From NCBI RefSeq assembly GCF_019679435.2, contig NZ_CP139781.1:1178001-1242000 (forward strand): DNA of 64,000 nucleotides, written 5' to 3'. Of this stretch, positions 37,182 to 46,429 are shown piece after piece. Made by a program: the position numbers and the translations under genes. The notes under the pieces are model-generated. The model saw only the letters and a list, made by a program, of their open reading frames with translations. It ran no database searches and was not told the origin of the DNA. The DNA is from Actomonas aquatica. GTDB lineage: Bacteria; Verrucomicrobiota; Verrucomicrobiia; Opitutales; Opitutaceae. Positions within the stretch are counted from its first letter, which is position 1; each line of letters opens with the position of its first letter.

Positions 37182-40100
37182 ATGCACTTCTCTCTTACCG
37201 GTCTCCTCTCCTGCTTGCGCCGCCCGGCACTCCCGTTCATCGCCACCGCCGCGCTCTTCGCCACGATCCTCCCCGGTCGAGCCAACGCCCAAACAGACCC
37301 TTATGTCTTCGCTTATCAAACGGAATTCTACGTCGAGGGCGGTTACCAGGTGCTGATCTATGGATTCAACTTGGCCAACGCGACTTCGGTCCGGATCGGG
37401 GACTTCGAAGGCACGATTCTCACGGATTCCGACACCCCCAATTCCGATCAATATCTGAACTGCGTATTCTACTACGACAACGCCCCGGCCCACATCGAGT
37501 TTCCCTACTTTAACCAATACATCTATGTAGAGACCGAGACTGGTTCCGGCCAATCGTTCTACGCCATCTTCGCCATCCCCCTGCCACTAGATTCCCCCCC
37601 CGAAATCACGGTTTCCGGCAATGAAATCGAAATCCCCTCCGGCGACACCACCCCGTCGCTCGAGGACCATTCCGACTTCGGCGAACAGGCCGTTTCCAGC
37701 GGTTCCGTCGCGCGAACCTACAGCATTCGCAACGTTAGCTACTTCTCTATCACGTTGGACGGAACGCCCACCGTCGCCCTGAGCGGCGATCATTCGGGTG
37801 ACTTTGAAGTGGTTGCTCAACCCTCGGATACCGAACTCTCCCGCAATGAGATCGTCTCCTTCACCGTCCTCTTCGATCCCTCCGAGGTTGGACTGAGAAC
37901 CGCCACGATCTCCATCGATTACGGCGATGTTGACGGGACACCATTCTCCTTCGCGATCCAGGGCACCGGCACAGGTGCCTCAAACTCGGTCTCTTCAGTC
38001 ACGACTCCCGCCGATGGCACTTACAAGGCTGGCGACACCCTCTCCTTCACCGTGAATTACAGCGGACCGGTCGATGTCACCGGCACGCCGTTGCTCGACT
38101 TCACCCTCGGCACCGCCGAACGCTCAGCCAGCTACACCGCCGGCTCCGGCACTGCCTCCCTTACCTTCACCTACACCATTGCCCAAGGCGACGACACCAC
38201 CGCCGGCCTCTCTGTGTCGTCCTCCCTCGACCTGAACGACGGCTCCATCGCATCGAGCGGCGAAACCGCCACGGTCAGCCTCGACCTCCCCGCCACCGAC
38301 CCGGCCTCAGTGGTCGTCGATACGATCGCCCCGTCGGCTCCCTCGGCCCCAATTCTGAACGGCGTCTCCGACTCCGGGCCTCCGCCGCCTGACGGCGTGA
38401 CGAGCTTCACTTCACTCATCTTCACTGGCACGGCCGAGAGTGGCACCGTCGTGAAGCTTTATGATACCGACGGCACTACGGAGATCGGATCTGTTACTGC
38501 CTCCAACGGTTTCTGGTCGATCACCACGTCCCCCCTCAGCGAGGGAGACCACACCGTCACCGCGCGCGCCATCGATGCCGCGGGCAACGTATCCGCCGCA
38601 TCCGGCTCGCGGACGGTTACCGTCGACCTCACTCCGCCGCAGCTGATCAGTGCAACGACCATCGAGCTAAACGTCGGAGCGGTTTCCCTCTATACCTTCA
38701 GAACCCCCGACCGCCGGACCACCTACACCATCGACGAAGCCTTGCCGGCAGGACTTTCTCTAACTGGCGCGAACGGTGCGTTGACCGGGACCCCTACCGC
38801 CGAAGGGACCTTTAACGTCACGGTCAATATGACGGACGGTGCGGGCCACTCAGGCAGCGAAACCGTCACCATCAACATCGGTCCTCCTGATACGGTGGCC
38901 CCTAGGGTTGTTTCGGTCGCGCTGGAAGGTGATCCCCAACCCGGCGCTCAGGAGATCACCTACAAAGTCGTATTTTCCGAGCCGGTTCTCAATGTGAACC
39001 TCGAAGACTTCGACATCGATCGCCTCTCCGGCTTCGCCGTTGGATTCATCACTCAAGCAATCGAAAACGACGACCACACTGAGGTGCTGGTGCGCGCGAC
39101 TTTGAACGGCAACCTCTACGGCGAACACCCTGGCAACATGGTGCTGTCTTTCGACGAGGATCGACTCAACATCACTGACCGCTCAGGTAATCCCCTAGCC
39201 GATTACGACGAATCCACCGTCCCCAGCTTTACCAGCAACCTCACCGTCGAAACGACCACTGGCGAGGTCAGCCTGATTTTGGATGCAGATGACATTCCAG
39301 ACTCTGCCCCCTTCCAGTTGAATACCGCGTCCCTCGGATTGCTGATCCCGCAGATCCCGCAGATCTACCCCGATAGGAATCCGGTTCGTCTCAAATTCAC
39401 CTTCTCGGGGCTGAACCTGAATGAGCCAATGCATACCCCTCCCCCGCAGATGCAGTGGGCGAATATGCCGTTTACCTGCGACTTGCTGGTGCTGCCCAAT
39501 GACAGTGCCGAATACAAGCGGGTTGTGACTTTCACAGGGACCTTCACCTTGGGAGCACAACCGATCTTAACTCCCGGGGACACTGGCATCTCATACTCCG
39601 CCAATCTCCTGAACTTCCAGGCAATTACCGCGTCGGAATCAAAGATCGGTAACGTCAATACGTTCCTTCTCACGTTCAAGTTGAACCTGGCGTCGGTCGG
39701 TATAGTGAACTCGCTGAACATCACGGAGTGGGCGCGGATCCGTTACCCCGTTTCGCCGATTCGTATCAATGAAGTCAAATACCGTGAAGACGGATCCGAC
39801 CTCGTGGAATTTCTCGAATTTTACGACGGCGGAATCGGCAATACCACGACCCGCTACGTCGACTTCTACTTCGATTATTACCTCCCGGACGGCCCGATCG
39901 ACATCGTCACCAACGACGAAGGCTATTTCGTGGTTGGCCAGAGCAGTGTCGCCAATGTGGATAATACGCTCTTCGACGTAGTATCTATCAACGGCAGCAC
40001 TCTCCGGACGGTATTCTCCGCCGACAATCCCTCCGGAAACAACATCCTGCTCGAGTATGTCGGCGAACTCTATCCCCTGCCGGTAAGCCAGAGCTACAGC

Positions 40101-43100
40101 CTCCAGAAGGCCGCCTACACGAACGCAGTGGAAAGCTCTGGAGTCGATTTCTACCTCGCCCCTCCCACGCCTGGAGCTCCCAACTCAATCTTCGTAAGCG
40201 GAGATCAGTTCGGTTTGCCGGAAAACTCCACCACAGCATCCTTTGACGTGGATGCTTTTGGTGGGGACCCCGAGGACATTGAGGCCGGTGTCACCTACGC
40301 CATCACCGGCGGCGCAGACGCGGCCGCGTTCTCCATCAACACCACGACCGGTGTCGTCTCGCTCACGACGTCCCTCGACTTCGAGCAACCATCCGACGCC
40401 GATACCGACAACGTTTACGTGCTTGAAGTGACCGCCTCCCGTGCCGCACCGCTGAGCGATACCCACACCCAAACGATTAGCGTCACCGTCACCGACGTCG
40501 ACGACACCGCTCCGGACGCGCCGTCGGATCTCGCTCTCACCGCCGCCAGCGACAGCGGCACCTCCGACACCGACCGTATCACCAACGACACGACACCGAC
40601 CTTCACCGGCACCGCCGAGGCCGGTTCGACCGTTCGCCTCTACGATACCGATGGCACCACCGAACTCGGTTCCGCCACCGCCACCGATGGCACGTGGTCC
40701 ATCACGGCGTCCGCCCTCACCGATGGGATCCACACGGTGTCCGCCACCGCGACGGATGCTGCCGGCAACACCTCCGATGCTTCGTCCGGTCTGAGCCTCA
40801 CCATCGATACCGCCGGCCCCACGATCTCCAACCTCAGTCTCGCCAGCCTGACCTACGGCCAGGAGGTCAACTATGAGATCATGGCCGCCGGCGCGATCGG
40901 CTTTGGGGCGACTTCGGCTCTCCCCACCGGCACCAGCTTGAATCCGACCACCGGCGCCCTCTCCGGCGCCCCCACCGCCGTGGGTAACCTGACCTCGACC
41001 TTCGAGGTCAGTGACGCCGCCGGCAACACTGCCGAACGCTCCATCACCTTCACCGTCAATCCGGCGTCACTCTCCATCACCGGTCTGACCGCCGCCAACA
41101 AAACCTACGACGGCACCACTTCCACCACCCTCAGTGGCAGCGCCAGTTTGGTCGGTGTCATCGGCTCCGATGAAGTGCAGCTCGACGGCACCGCCGCCCT
41201 CGCCGACTTCGTTTCGCCTACTGTCGGCACGGCCAAAACCGTATCCGTCGCAGGCTTCACCCTCACCGGCATCGCCGCGGCCAACTACAGCCTGAACCAA
41301 CCCACCGGTCTCACCGCCGACATCACCGTCCAGACGCTCACCGTCACGGGCATCGTCGCGGAAGACAAAGCCTACGACCGTTCGGTTACTGCCACCCTCG
41401 ACGTCGACGCCGCTGAGTTGGTCGGCGTGATTGACTCCGACGAGGTTGAACTCCTCACCGGCAACGCCGAGGGGACCTTCGCCTCCTACCTGGTCGGCAC
41501 CGACATCGCCGTGTCCATCGGCGGACTCGGCCTCACCGGCCCCGACGCGGGCAACTATGCCCTCACCCTGCCCTCCACGGTCGCCGACATCACCCCGGCC
41601 CCCGCGTGGTTCCAAGGTATCGTGGCGGAAAACAAGACCTACGACGGCTCTGAAATCGCTACCCTCAACACCTCCAACGGACTCATCTACGGCATCGCCA
41701 CCGAAGATGGTTTTGACGTCTCCGTCGACGAAAGCGCGGTTACCGTGACCTTTGCCGACGCCAATATCGGCACCGACAAACCCGTCACCGTTTCCGGCTA
41801 CGCTCTCACCGGTGCTGCCGCGGCCAACTACGCGCTCGAACAGCCGTCCGATCTCACCGCCGACATCACCCCGGCGGAACTCTCGATCACTGGCGTCACC
41901 GCCGCCAACAAGACCTACGACAGCACGACCGCCGTCACCCTCAACGCCGATACCCCCGCGCTTGTTGGCATCGTCGACGACGAAGACGTCACCCTTGCGG
42001 GCACCGCCGCCGGCGCATTCGCCGACGCCGACATCGGCACCGCCAAGCCGATCATCATCACCGGCTACAGCCTCGCCGGCGAAGACATCGCCAACTACGT
42101 CCTCAGCGAAACCGTCGTCACCGCCAACATCACTCCCGCCGAGATTTCACTCTCGGGATTGATCGCCACCAATCGTCCCTACGACGCCACCATCCACGCA
42201 CCGATCGATGACACGGAACTGCAGCTCATCGGCGTGCAAGGCTCCGACGAAATCGGTCTCGATACCTCCGCCTTCACCGCCTCGTTCAACGATGCCGACG
42301 TGGGCGACGGCAAAGCCGTGATCCTCGACGGTCTCGCCCTCACCGGTTCGGCCGCCGGTAACTACACGCTCACCTACCCGTCCGATCTCGCCGCGAGCAT
42401 TCTGCCGGCGCAGATCTCCGTGGAAGGCGTAGTCGCCCGCAACAAGGTTTACGATGGCAGCTCCGTCGCCTCCGCCGACTTCAGTTCCATCAGCCTGACC
42501 GGCATTATTGGCTCCGAGGACGTGCTGCTCAACTCCGCCAGTGCCACCGCCATCTTTGATGCGCCGATGGTGGGGGCCGATCGCACCGTCACCTTCTCCG
42601 GCCTGTTCCTGGATGGACGCGATTCACCTAACTACGTTCTCGTCTCTCCGGCCACCACCGCCGACATCACCCCGGCCACGCTAACCGTCTCCGGCGTCAC
42701 CGCCACGACCAAGACCTACGACGCCACCACCACCGCGAGTCTCAGCTTTGAGACCGCAACGCTCAACGGCATCGTCCCGGGTGACGACGTTGCCCTGGTC
42801 ACGTCATCCGCCACCGGCACCTTCGGCAGCGCCACCCTCGGCAGCGACCTCACCGTCTCTGTCACCGGCCTCTCCCTTATTGGCAGCGACGCCGGCAACT
42901 ACCTGCTCACCGCGCCCACCGCCACCGCCAGCATCACCGCCGCCGAACTCACCCTTCCCGGTCTCGTGGTCGGCGACAAAACCTACGACGCCACCACCAC
43001 CGCTTCGCTCGCCGGCTCCGACTTCGGCCTGACCGGCATCCAAGGCGACGATGATGTGCAACTCACCGACGGCACCGCCACCGCGACATTCGCCGATAAG

Positions 43101-44054
43101 CAGGTGGGCACCGGCAAACCCATCACCGTCAACGCCACCCTCACCGGCGCCGACGCGGCCAACTACACGCTCACCCTGCCCTCCGAGCTCACCGCCGACA
43201 TCGCGCCGGCCGAACTCACCCTGCCCGGGCTGGCTATCACCGCCAAGACCTACGACGGCACTACGTCCGCCACCCTCGACAGCTCCGCGGGTAGCCTCAC
43301 CGGCATCCAAGGCGATGACGACGTCGCGGCCGACTACAGCGGCGTCATCGCGACCTACGACACCGCCATCGTTGGCACCGCCAAATCCGTCGACCTCTCC
43401 GGTCTCGATCTCACTGGGACCGACGCCTCCAACTACACGCTCACCGCGCCTACGCTCACCGGCGACGTCACCGCTGCCCTGATCACCGTATCCGCCGATA
43501 AGATACGACGGCCCTACGGCGACCCGAACCCGTCCCTCACTTTCACCTACTCCGGCTTCGTGACCGGCGAGGACGAAAGTGTGGTCTCCGGTGAACCCGT
43601 GCTCGCGACCGATGCCACCCGCGTCAGCGCCATCGGTAGCTACGACATCACCATTGAGGTGACGCCCCTCTCCGCCACGAACTACGTCTTCACCGGCGAG
43701 GGATCTGGCCTCACCATCACCCCCGGTTACCACTTCGCCGATACCGATCGCGACTACACCATCGGTCTCTCCGAACTCCTGCGCGTCATCGAACTCTACA
43801 ACTACCGCGAGGGCTCCCGTCGTCTCGGTGCCTATCGCTCCAACGACGACAACACCGATCGCTACGAGCAAGGCGACGGTGATCGAATACTACCACACAC
43901 CGCGGACACCAACGCCGACGGCCAACTGAGCCTCCTGGAGCTCACCCGCGTTATCGAACTCTACAACACCCGCGACGGCGCCACTCGCACCGGCACCTAC
44001 CACTACGTCGGCGACTCCGAAGACGGTTTCGCCCCCGGCCCGGACCGCGAATGA
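37182..44054 (+). CDS. Giant secreted YDG/MBG-repeat protein with dockerin-like tail (locus 3)
   Basis: A 2290-residue protein with a signal peptide (about 1-37, cut near RANAQ). The N-terminus differs from the other two giants: a unique domain, then a choice-of-anchor-D-like module (SDFGEQAVSSGSVARTYSI), a strand-rich module (YKAGDTLSFTVNYSG), Ig-like modules, a lamin-tail-like (LTD) region (INEVKYREDGSDLVEFLEFY, about residues 860-1000), a cadherin-like module (GLPENSTTASFDVDAFGG) and another Ig-like module (TFTGTAEAGSTVRLYDTDGT). Nine YDG modules (about 1293-2100), one MBG module ([18 protein letters not shown]) and the C-terminal double EF-hand-like repeat ([32 protein letters not shown]) follow. 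The stop overlaps or nearly touches the start of the partner gene, implying translational coupling. Confidence 0.85.
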   Translation: MHFSLTGLLSCLRRPALPFIATAALFATILPGRANAQTDPYVFAYQTEFYVEGGYQVLIYGFNLANATSVRIGDFEGTILTDSDTPNSDQYLNCVFYYDNAPAHIEFPYFNQYIYVETETGSGQSFYAIFAIPLPLDSPPEITVSGNEIEIPSGDTTPSLEDHSDFGEQAVSSGSVARTYSIRNVSYFSITLDGTPTVALSGDHSGDFEVVAQPSDTELSRNEIVSFTVLFDPSEVGLRTATISIDYGDVDGTPFSFAIQGTGTGASNSVSSVTTPADGTYKAGDTLSFTVNYSGPVDVTGTPLLDFTLGTAERSASYTAGSGTASLTFTYTIAQGDDTTAGLSVSSSLDLNDGSIASSGETATVSLDLPATDPASVVVDTIAPSAPSAPILNGVSDSGPPPPDGVTSFTSLIFTGTAESGTVVKLYDTDGTTEIGSVTASNGFWSITTSPLSEGDHTVTARAIDAAGNVSAASGSRTVTVDLTPPQLISATTIELNVGAVSLYTFRTPDRRTTYTIDEALPAGLSLTGANGALTGTPTAEGTFNVTVNMTDGAGHSGSETVTINIGPPDTVAPRVVSVALEGDPQPGAQEITYKVVFSEPVLNVNLEDFDIDRLSGFAVGFITQAIENDDHTEVLVRATLNGNLYGEHPGNMVLSFDEDRLNITDRSGNPLADYDESTVPSFTSNLTVETTTGEVSLILDADDIPDSAPFQLNTASLGLLIPQIPQIYPDRNPVRLKFTFSGLNLNEPMHTPPPQMQWANMPFTCDLLVLPNDSAEYKRVVTFTGTFTLGAQPILTPGDTGISYSANLLNFQAITASESKIGNVNTFLLTFKLNLASVGIVNSLNITEWARIRYPVSPIRINEVKYREDGSDLVEFLEFYDGGIGNTTTRYVDFYFDYYLPDGPIDIVTNDEGYFVVGQSSVANVDNTLFDVVSINGSTLRTVFSADNPSGNNILLEYVGELYPLPVSQSYSLQKAAYTNAVESSGVDFYLAPPTPGAPNSIFVSGDQFGLPENSTTASFDVDAFGGDPEDIEAGVTYAITGGADAAAFSINTTTGVVSLTTSLDFEQPSDADTDNVYVLEVTASRAAPLSDTHTQTISVTVTDVDDTAPDAPSDLALTAASDSGTSDTDRITNDTTPTFTGTAEAGSTVRLYDTDGTTELGSATATDGTWSITASALTDGIHTVSATATDAAGNTSDASSGLSLTIDTAGPTISNLSLASLTYGQEVNYEIMAAGAIGFGATSALPTGTSLNPTTGALSGAPTAVGNLTSTFEVSDAAGNTAERSITFTVNPASLSITGLTAANKTYDGTTSTTLSGSASLVGVIGSDEVQLDGTAALADFVSPTVGTAKTVSVAGFTLTGIAAANYSLNQPTGLTADITVQTLTVTGIVAEDKAYDRSVTATLDVDAAELVGVIDSDEVELLTGNAEGTFASYLVGTDIAVSIGGLGLTGPDAGNYALTLPSTVADITPAPAWFQGIVAENKTYDGSEIATLNTSNGLIYGIATEDGFDVSVDESAVTVTFADANIGTDKPVTVSGYALTGAAAANYALEQPSDLTADITPAELSITGVTAANKTYDSTTAVTLNADTPALVGIVDDEDVTLAGTAAGAFADADIGTAKPIIITGYSLAGEDIANYVLSETVVTANITPAEISLSGLIATNRPYDATIHAPIDDTELQLIGVQGSDEIGLDTSAFTASFNDADVGDGKAVILDGLALTGSAAGNYTLTYPSDLAASILPAQISVEGVVARNKVYDGSSVASADFSSISLTGIIGSEDVLLNSASATAIFDAPMVGADRTVTFSGLFLDGRDSPNYVLVSPATTADITPATLTVSGVTATTKTYDATTTASLSFETATLNGIVPGDDVALVTSSATGTFGSATLGSDLTVSVTGLSLIGSDAGNYLLTAPTATASITAAELTLPGLVVGDKTYDATTTASLAGSDFGLTGIQGDDDVQLTDGTATATFADKQVGTGKPITVNATLTGADAANYTLTLPSELTADIAPAELTLPGLAITAKTYDGTTSATLDSSAGSLTGIQGDDDVAADYSGVIATYDTAIVGTAKSVDLSGLDLTGTDASNYTLTAPTLTGDVTAALITVSADKIRRPYGDPNPSLTFTYSGFVTGEDESVVSGEPVLATDATRVSAIGSYDITIEVTPLSATNYVFTGEGSGLTITPGYHFADTDRDYTIGLSELLRVIELYNYREGSRRLGAYRSNDDNTDRYEQGDGDRILPHTADTNADGQLSLLELTRVIELYNTRDGATRTGTYHYVGDSEDGFAPGPDRE

Positions 44055-44064
44055 ACCCTCGATC

Positions 44065-44069
44065 AGGAA
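44065..44069 (+). promoter_or_regulatory. Ribosome binding site deciding the start of partner gene 3
   Basis: AGGAA lies 8 bases before ATG 44078. The alternative ATG 44051, which overlaps the giant gene stop, has no such site and would put nine residues in front of the MKRL signal start shared by all three partners. Confidence 0.65.
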
Positions 44070-44077
44070 TCCTCATC

Positions 44078-46294
44078 ATGAAACGCCTCTCCCTGCTCCC
44101 GTTCCTGCTCAGCGCGGTCCTGGCCTTCGCCGATACTTCGGTCGATCAACCCACCACGCCCACCGCTACCTTGGAACTCACCGCCGATTCGCCCAACACC
44201 TCCACCGGCGGCGGCACCCTCACCTTCACCGCCAGCGCGGCCGACTACCCGGCCGATACCACCGCCATCGCCTGGGCGGTCACCATCCCGGCCGGTTGGA
44301 CTTACGCCGGCGGTGACAACGAGCCCAGCATCACGCCGACCCGCGGTGACCTCGTGCTCCTGGAATGGGCCTATATCAACATTCCGGATACGGACGCGGT
44401 CTTCACCTTCTCGGTCGATTACCCGGCCGACATCCTCGACGAAAGCACGATCACCGCCGAGGTGATCGTGCGCGCCGCCTCCGCCTCCGACTACGCCGTG
44501 CTCGACGTCGATCCGTTGTCCTTCGACCCCGCGCCTTATCTCGATCAGCCCATCAGCTTCCCGGCGATCGCCACCAAGCGCGCCAACGACGCCAGCTTCC
44601 AACTGAGCGCCACCTCGCCTTCCGGACTGCCCATCACCTACACCGTGGTCTCCGGTCCCGCGCTCATTTCCGGCAACACCGTCACCCTCACCGGCGCGAC
44701 CGGCACCGTCGTCATCCGCGCCAACCAAGGTGGTGACCTCTACTACAAGCCCGCCACCACCGCCACGCAGTCCTTCGAAGTCGTGCAATCGGGCTCCTTG
44801 GTTTACTTTGGCCAATCCAGCGACGGCACCGAATTCGCCGCCGAGATCCCCGCCGGCGACAAAGCCGGCACCGTCCTCGGCTTCATCGAATCGATCGGCC
44901 AATACTACATCCTCACCTTCCGCGTGGCCGCCGATGACTCGATCATCGTGGTCGACCTGCAGATCGTGGACAACCCGGTCATCGACGCGACCACCCTCGC
45001 GCAATACTCCCTGCGCCGCCGCGCGGCCGGCGACGAACCGGCCGCCGACGAGCACACCTACACCTTCACCGGCACCCTCAACGGCAGCGTGCTCAACCTG
45101 CAAATCGCCGAGCTGGGCATCACCATGACCGCGCAGGTCGAACCCGCCGAAGGTCCTACCGCCAACCTCGCCGGCCTCTACGAGGCGTCCTCACTCAACT
45201 CCGCCAACGGCACCACCTCCTCCATCGTCGGCACCACCGGCAAGGTCTACGTGCTCGCCGTCACCCCGACCATCGTCACCGGTGGATCCGGCACCATCGC
45301 CAGCGCCGGCACCTTCGACTTTAGCACCAACGAATCTCTGCGCATCGTCGGTAACGTCGACGCCCCCAGCACCTCCGTCACGGGCACCTTGGTCTTCTCC
45401 GACGGCAGCGAAGATCCCTTCGCCGGTCTCTCCACCGAAACCGTGCGCACGGACCGCATGATCAACCTCTCTACCCGCGCCTACGTGAACGGCTCGCCGC
45501 TCATCACCGGCTTCGTCATCGGCGGTGATCAACCCAAACGCGTGCTCCTGCGCGCCGTCGGTCCCACCCTCGCCGACTACGGCATCGACAACCCGGTCGC
45601 CGATCCGCGCATCACCCTCTTCGACGCCGCCGGCTCCGAGCTCATGTCCTCCGACACCTGGTCCGATGACGCCAACGCCGCCATGGCCGCCACCGTCACC
45701 GGCGCCTTCCCGCTACCCGAGGGCAGCCTCGACGCCGCCCTCGTCACCGAACTCGCCCCGGGCGTCTACACCCTGCACGTCAACCACACCGGCGCGGGTG
45801 GCATCGCCATCGCCGAAATCTACGACGCGGCCGAGAATCCAAATTCTGAATACCAACGCCTCGTTAACATCTCCTCCCGCGGTGATGTCACCGGCGGCGA
45901 AGGCGTGCTCATCGGCGGGTTCATCGTCACCGGCAACAGCCCCAAGCGTGTCCTCGTCCGCGGCATCGGCCCCGGCCTCGCTGCCCAAGGCGTCTCCGGT
46001 GTGCTCATGGACCCGCAGGTAAAGGTCTACAACGCCGACCGCCAGGTCGTCGCCGCCAACGACAACTGGCAGACCGCTACCCCGGTCTTCGCCGGCCAAC
46101 GCACCGCCACCGCGACCGAGATCACCACAGCCAACAGCACCCTCGGCGCCTTCGCCCTCGCAGACGGTGCATCCGACGCCGGGCTCATCGTCACCCTCGC
46201 CCCCGGCGCTTACACCGTGGAACTGAGCGCCAGCGCCGCCACCACCGACGCCCAAGGCAACGCCCTCATCGAAATCTACGAACTGCCCGAGTAA
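44078..46294 (+). CDS. Secreted partner protein of locus 3
   Basis: A 738-residue protein with a signal peptide (MKRLSLLPFLLSAVLAFA). The N-terminal domain is close to that of partner 1 (TATLELTADSPNT, AWAVTIPAGWTYAG, LEWAYINIPDTD) and less like partner 2. The Ig-like part (SPSGLPITYTVVSGPA), a LVYFGQSSDG segment and the duplicated C-terminal module (GGFVIGG-type ...PKRVLLRAVGP, then PKRVLVRGIGP) follow. Its C-terminal repeat is 6 bases longer than in loci 1 and 2: SAATTDAQGN replaces SADGEQGN. A near-copy of the locus 1 terminator follows. The N-terminal domain is the proposed binding site for the giant's dockerin-like tail; this is untested. Confidence 0.8.
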   Translation: MKRLSLLPFLLSAVLAFADTSVDQPTTPTATLELTADSPNTSTGGGTLTFTASAADYPADTTAIAWAVTIPAGWTYAGGDNEPSITPTRGDLVLLEWAYINIPDTDAVFTFSVDYPADILDESTITAEVIVRAASASDYAVLDVDPLSFDPAPYLDQPISFPAIATKRANDASFQLSATSPSGLPITYTVVSGPALISGNTVTLTGATGTVVIRANQGGDLYYKPATTATQSFEVVQSGSLVYFGQSSDGTEFAAEIPAGDKAGTVLGFIESIGQYYILTFRVAADDSIIVVDLQIVDNPVIDATTLAQYSLRRRAAGDEPAADEHTYTFTGTLNGSVLNLQIAELGITMTAQVEPAEGPTANLAGLYEASSLNSANGTTSSIVGTTGKVYVLAVTPTIVTGGSGTIASAGTFDFSTNESLRIVGNVDAPSTSVTGTLVFSDGSEDPFAGLSTETVRTDRMINLSTRAYVNGSPLITGFVIGGDQPKRVLLRAVGPTLADYGIDNPVADPRITLFDAAGSELMSSDTWSDDANAAMAATVTGAFPLPEGSLDAALVTELAPGVYTLHVNHTGAGGIAIAEIYDAAENPNSEYQRLVNISSRGDVTGGEGVLIGGFIVTGNSPKRVLVRGIGPGLAAQGVSGVLMDPQVKVYNADRQVVAANDNWQTATPVFAGQRTATATEITTANSTLGAFALADGASDAGLIVTLAPGAYTVELSASAATTDAQGNALIEIYELPE
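45467..46294 (+). repeat. 828-bp direct repeat, copy 3 (3' end of partner gene 3)
   Basis: Matches copies 1 and 2 apart from scattered substitutions and one in-frame 6-base insertion near the 3' end. Confidence 0.9.
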
Positions 46295-46332
46295 ACCGCT
46301 CCGCCCCCCTGCGCTGTTGCCGCTCTTCCTTC

Positions 46333-46366
46333 AGCCCCGGTCGCCCCGTGCGCACCGGGGCTTTTT
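46333..46366 (+). terminator. Rho-independent terminator of locus 3
   Basis: AGCCCCGGT (46333-46341) pairs with ACCGGGGCT (46354-46362), then TTTT. It is nearly identical to the locus 1 terminator, so the duplicated unit includes the terminator. Confidence 0.9.
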
Positions 46367-46429
46367 ACGCTTAACCCGCCGAACTATTTTCTCTCACGCG
46401 ATTTCATCACGCTCGGTAATGCGAAACAC

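Noticed and set aside
14135..46294. PEP-CTERM or LPXTG-type anchoring of giants and partners
   Set aside because: None of the six proteins ends in a hydrophobic-plus-basic tail or sorting motif; giants end at EF-hand repeats and partners at EIYELPE.
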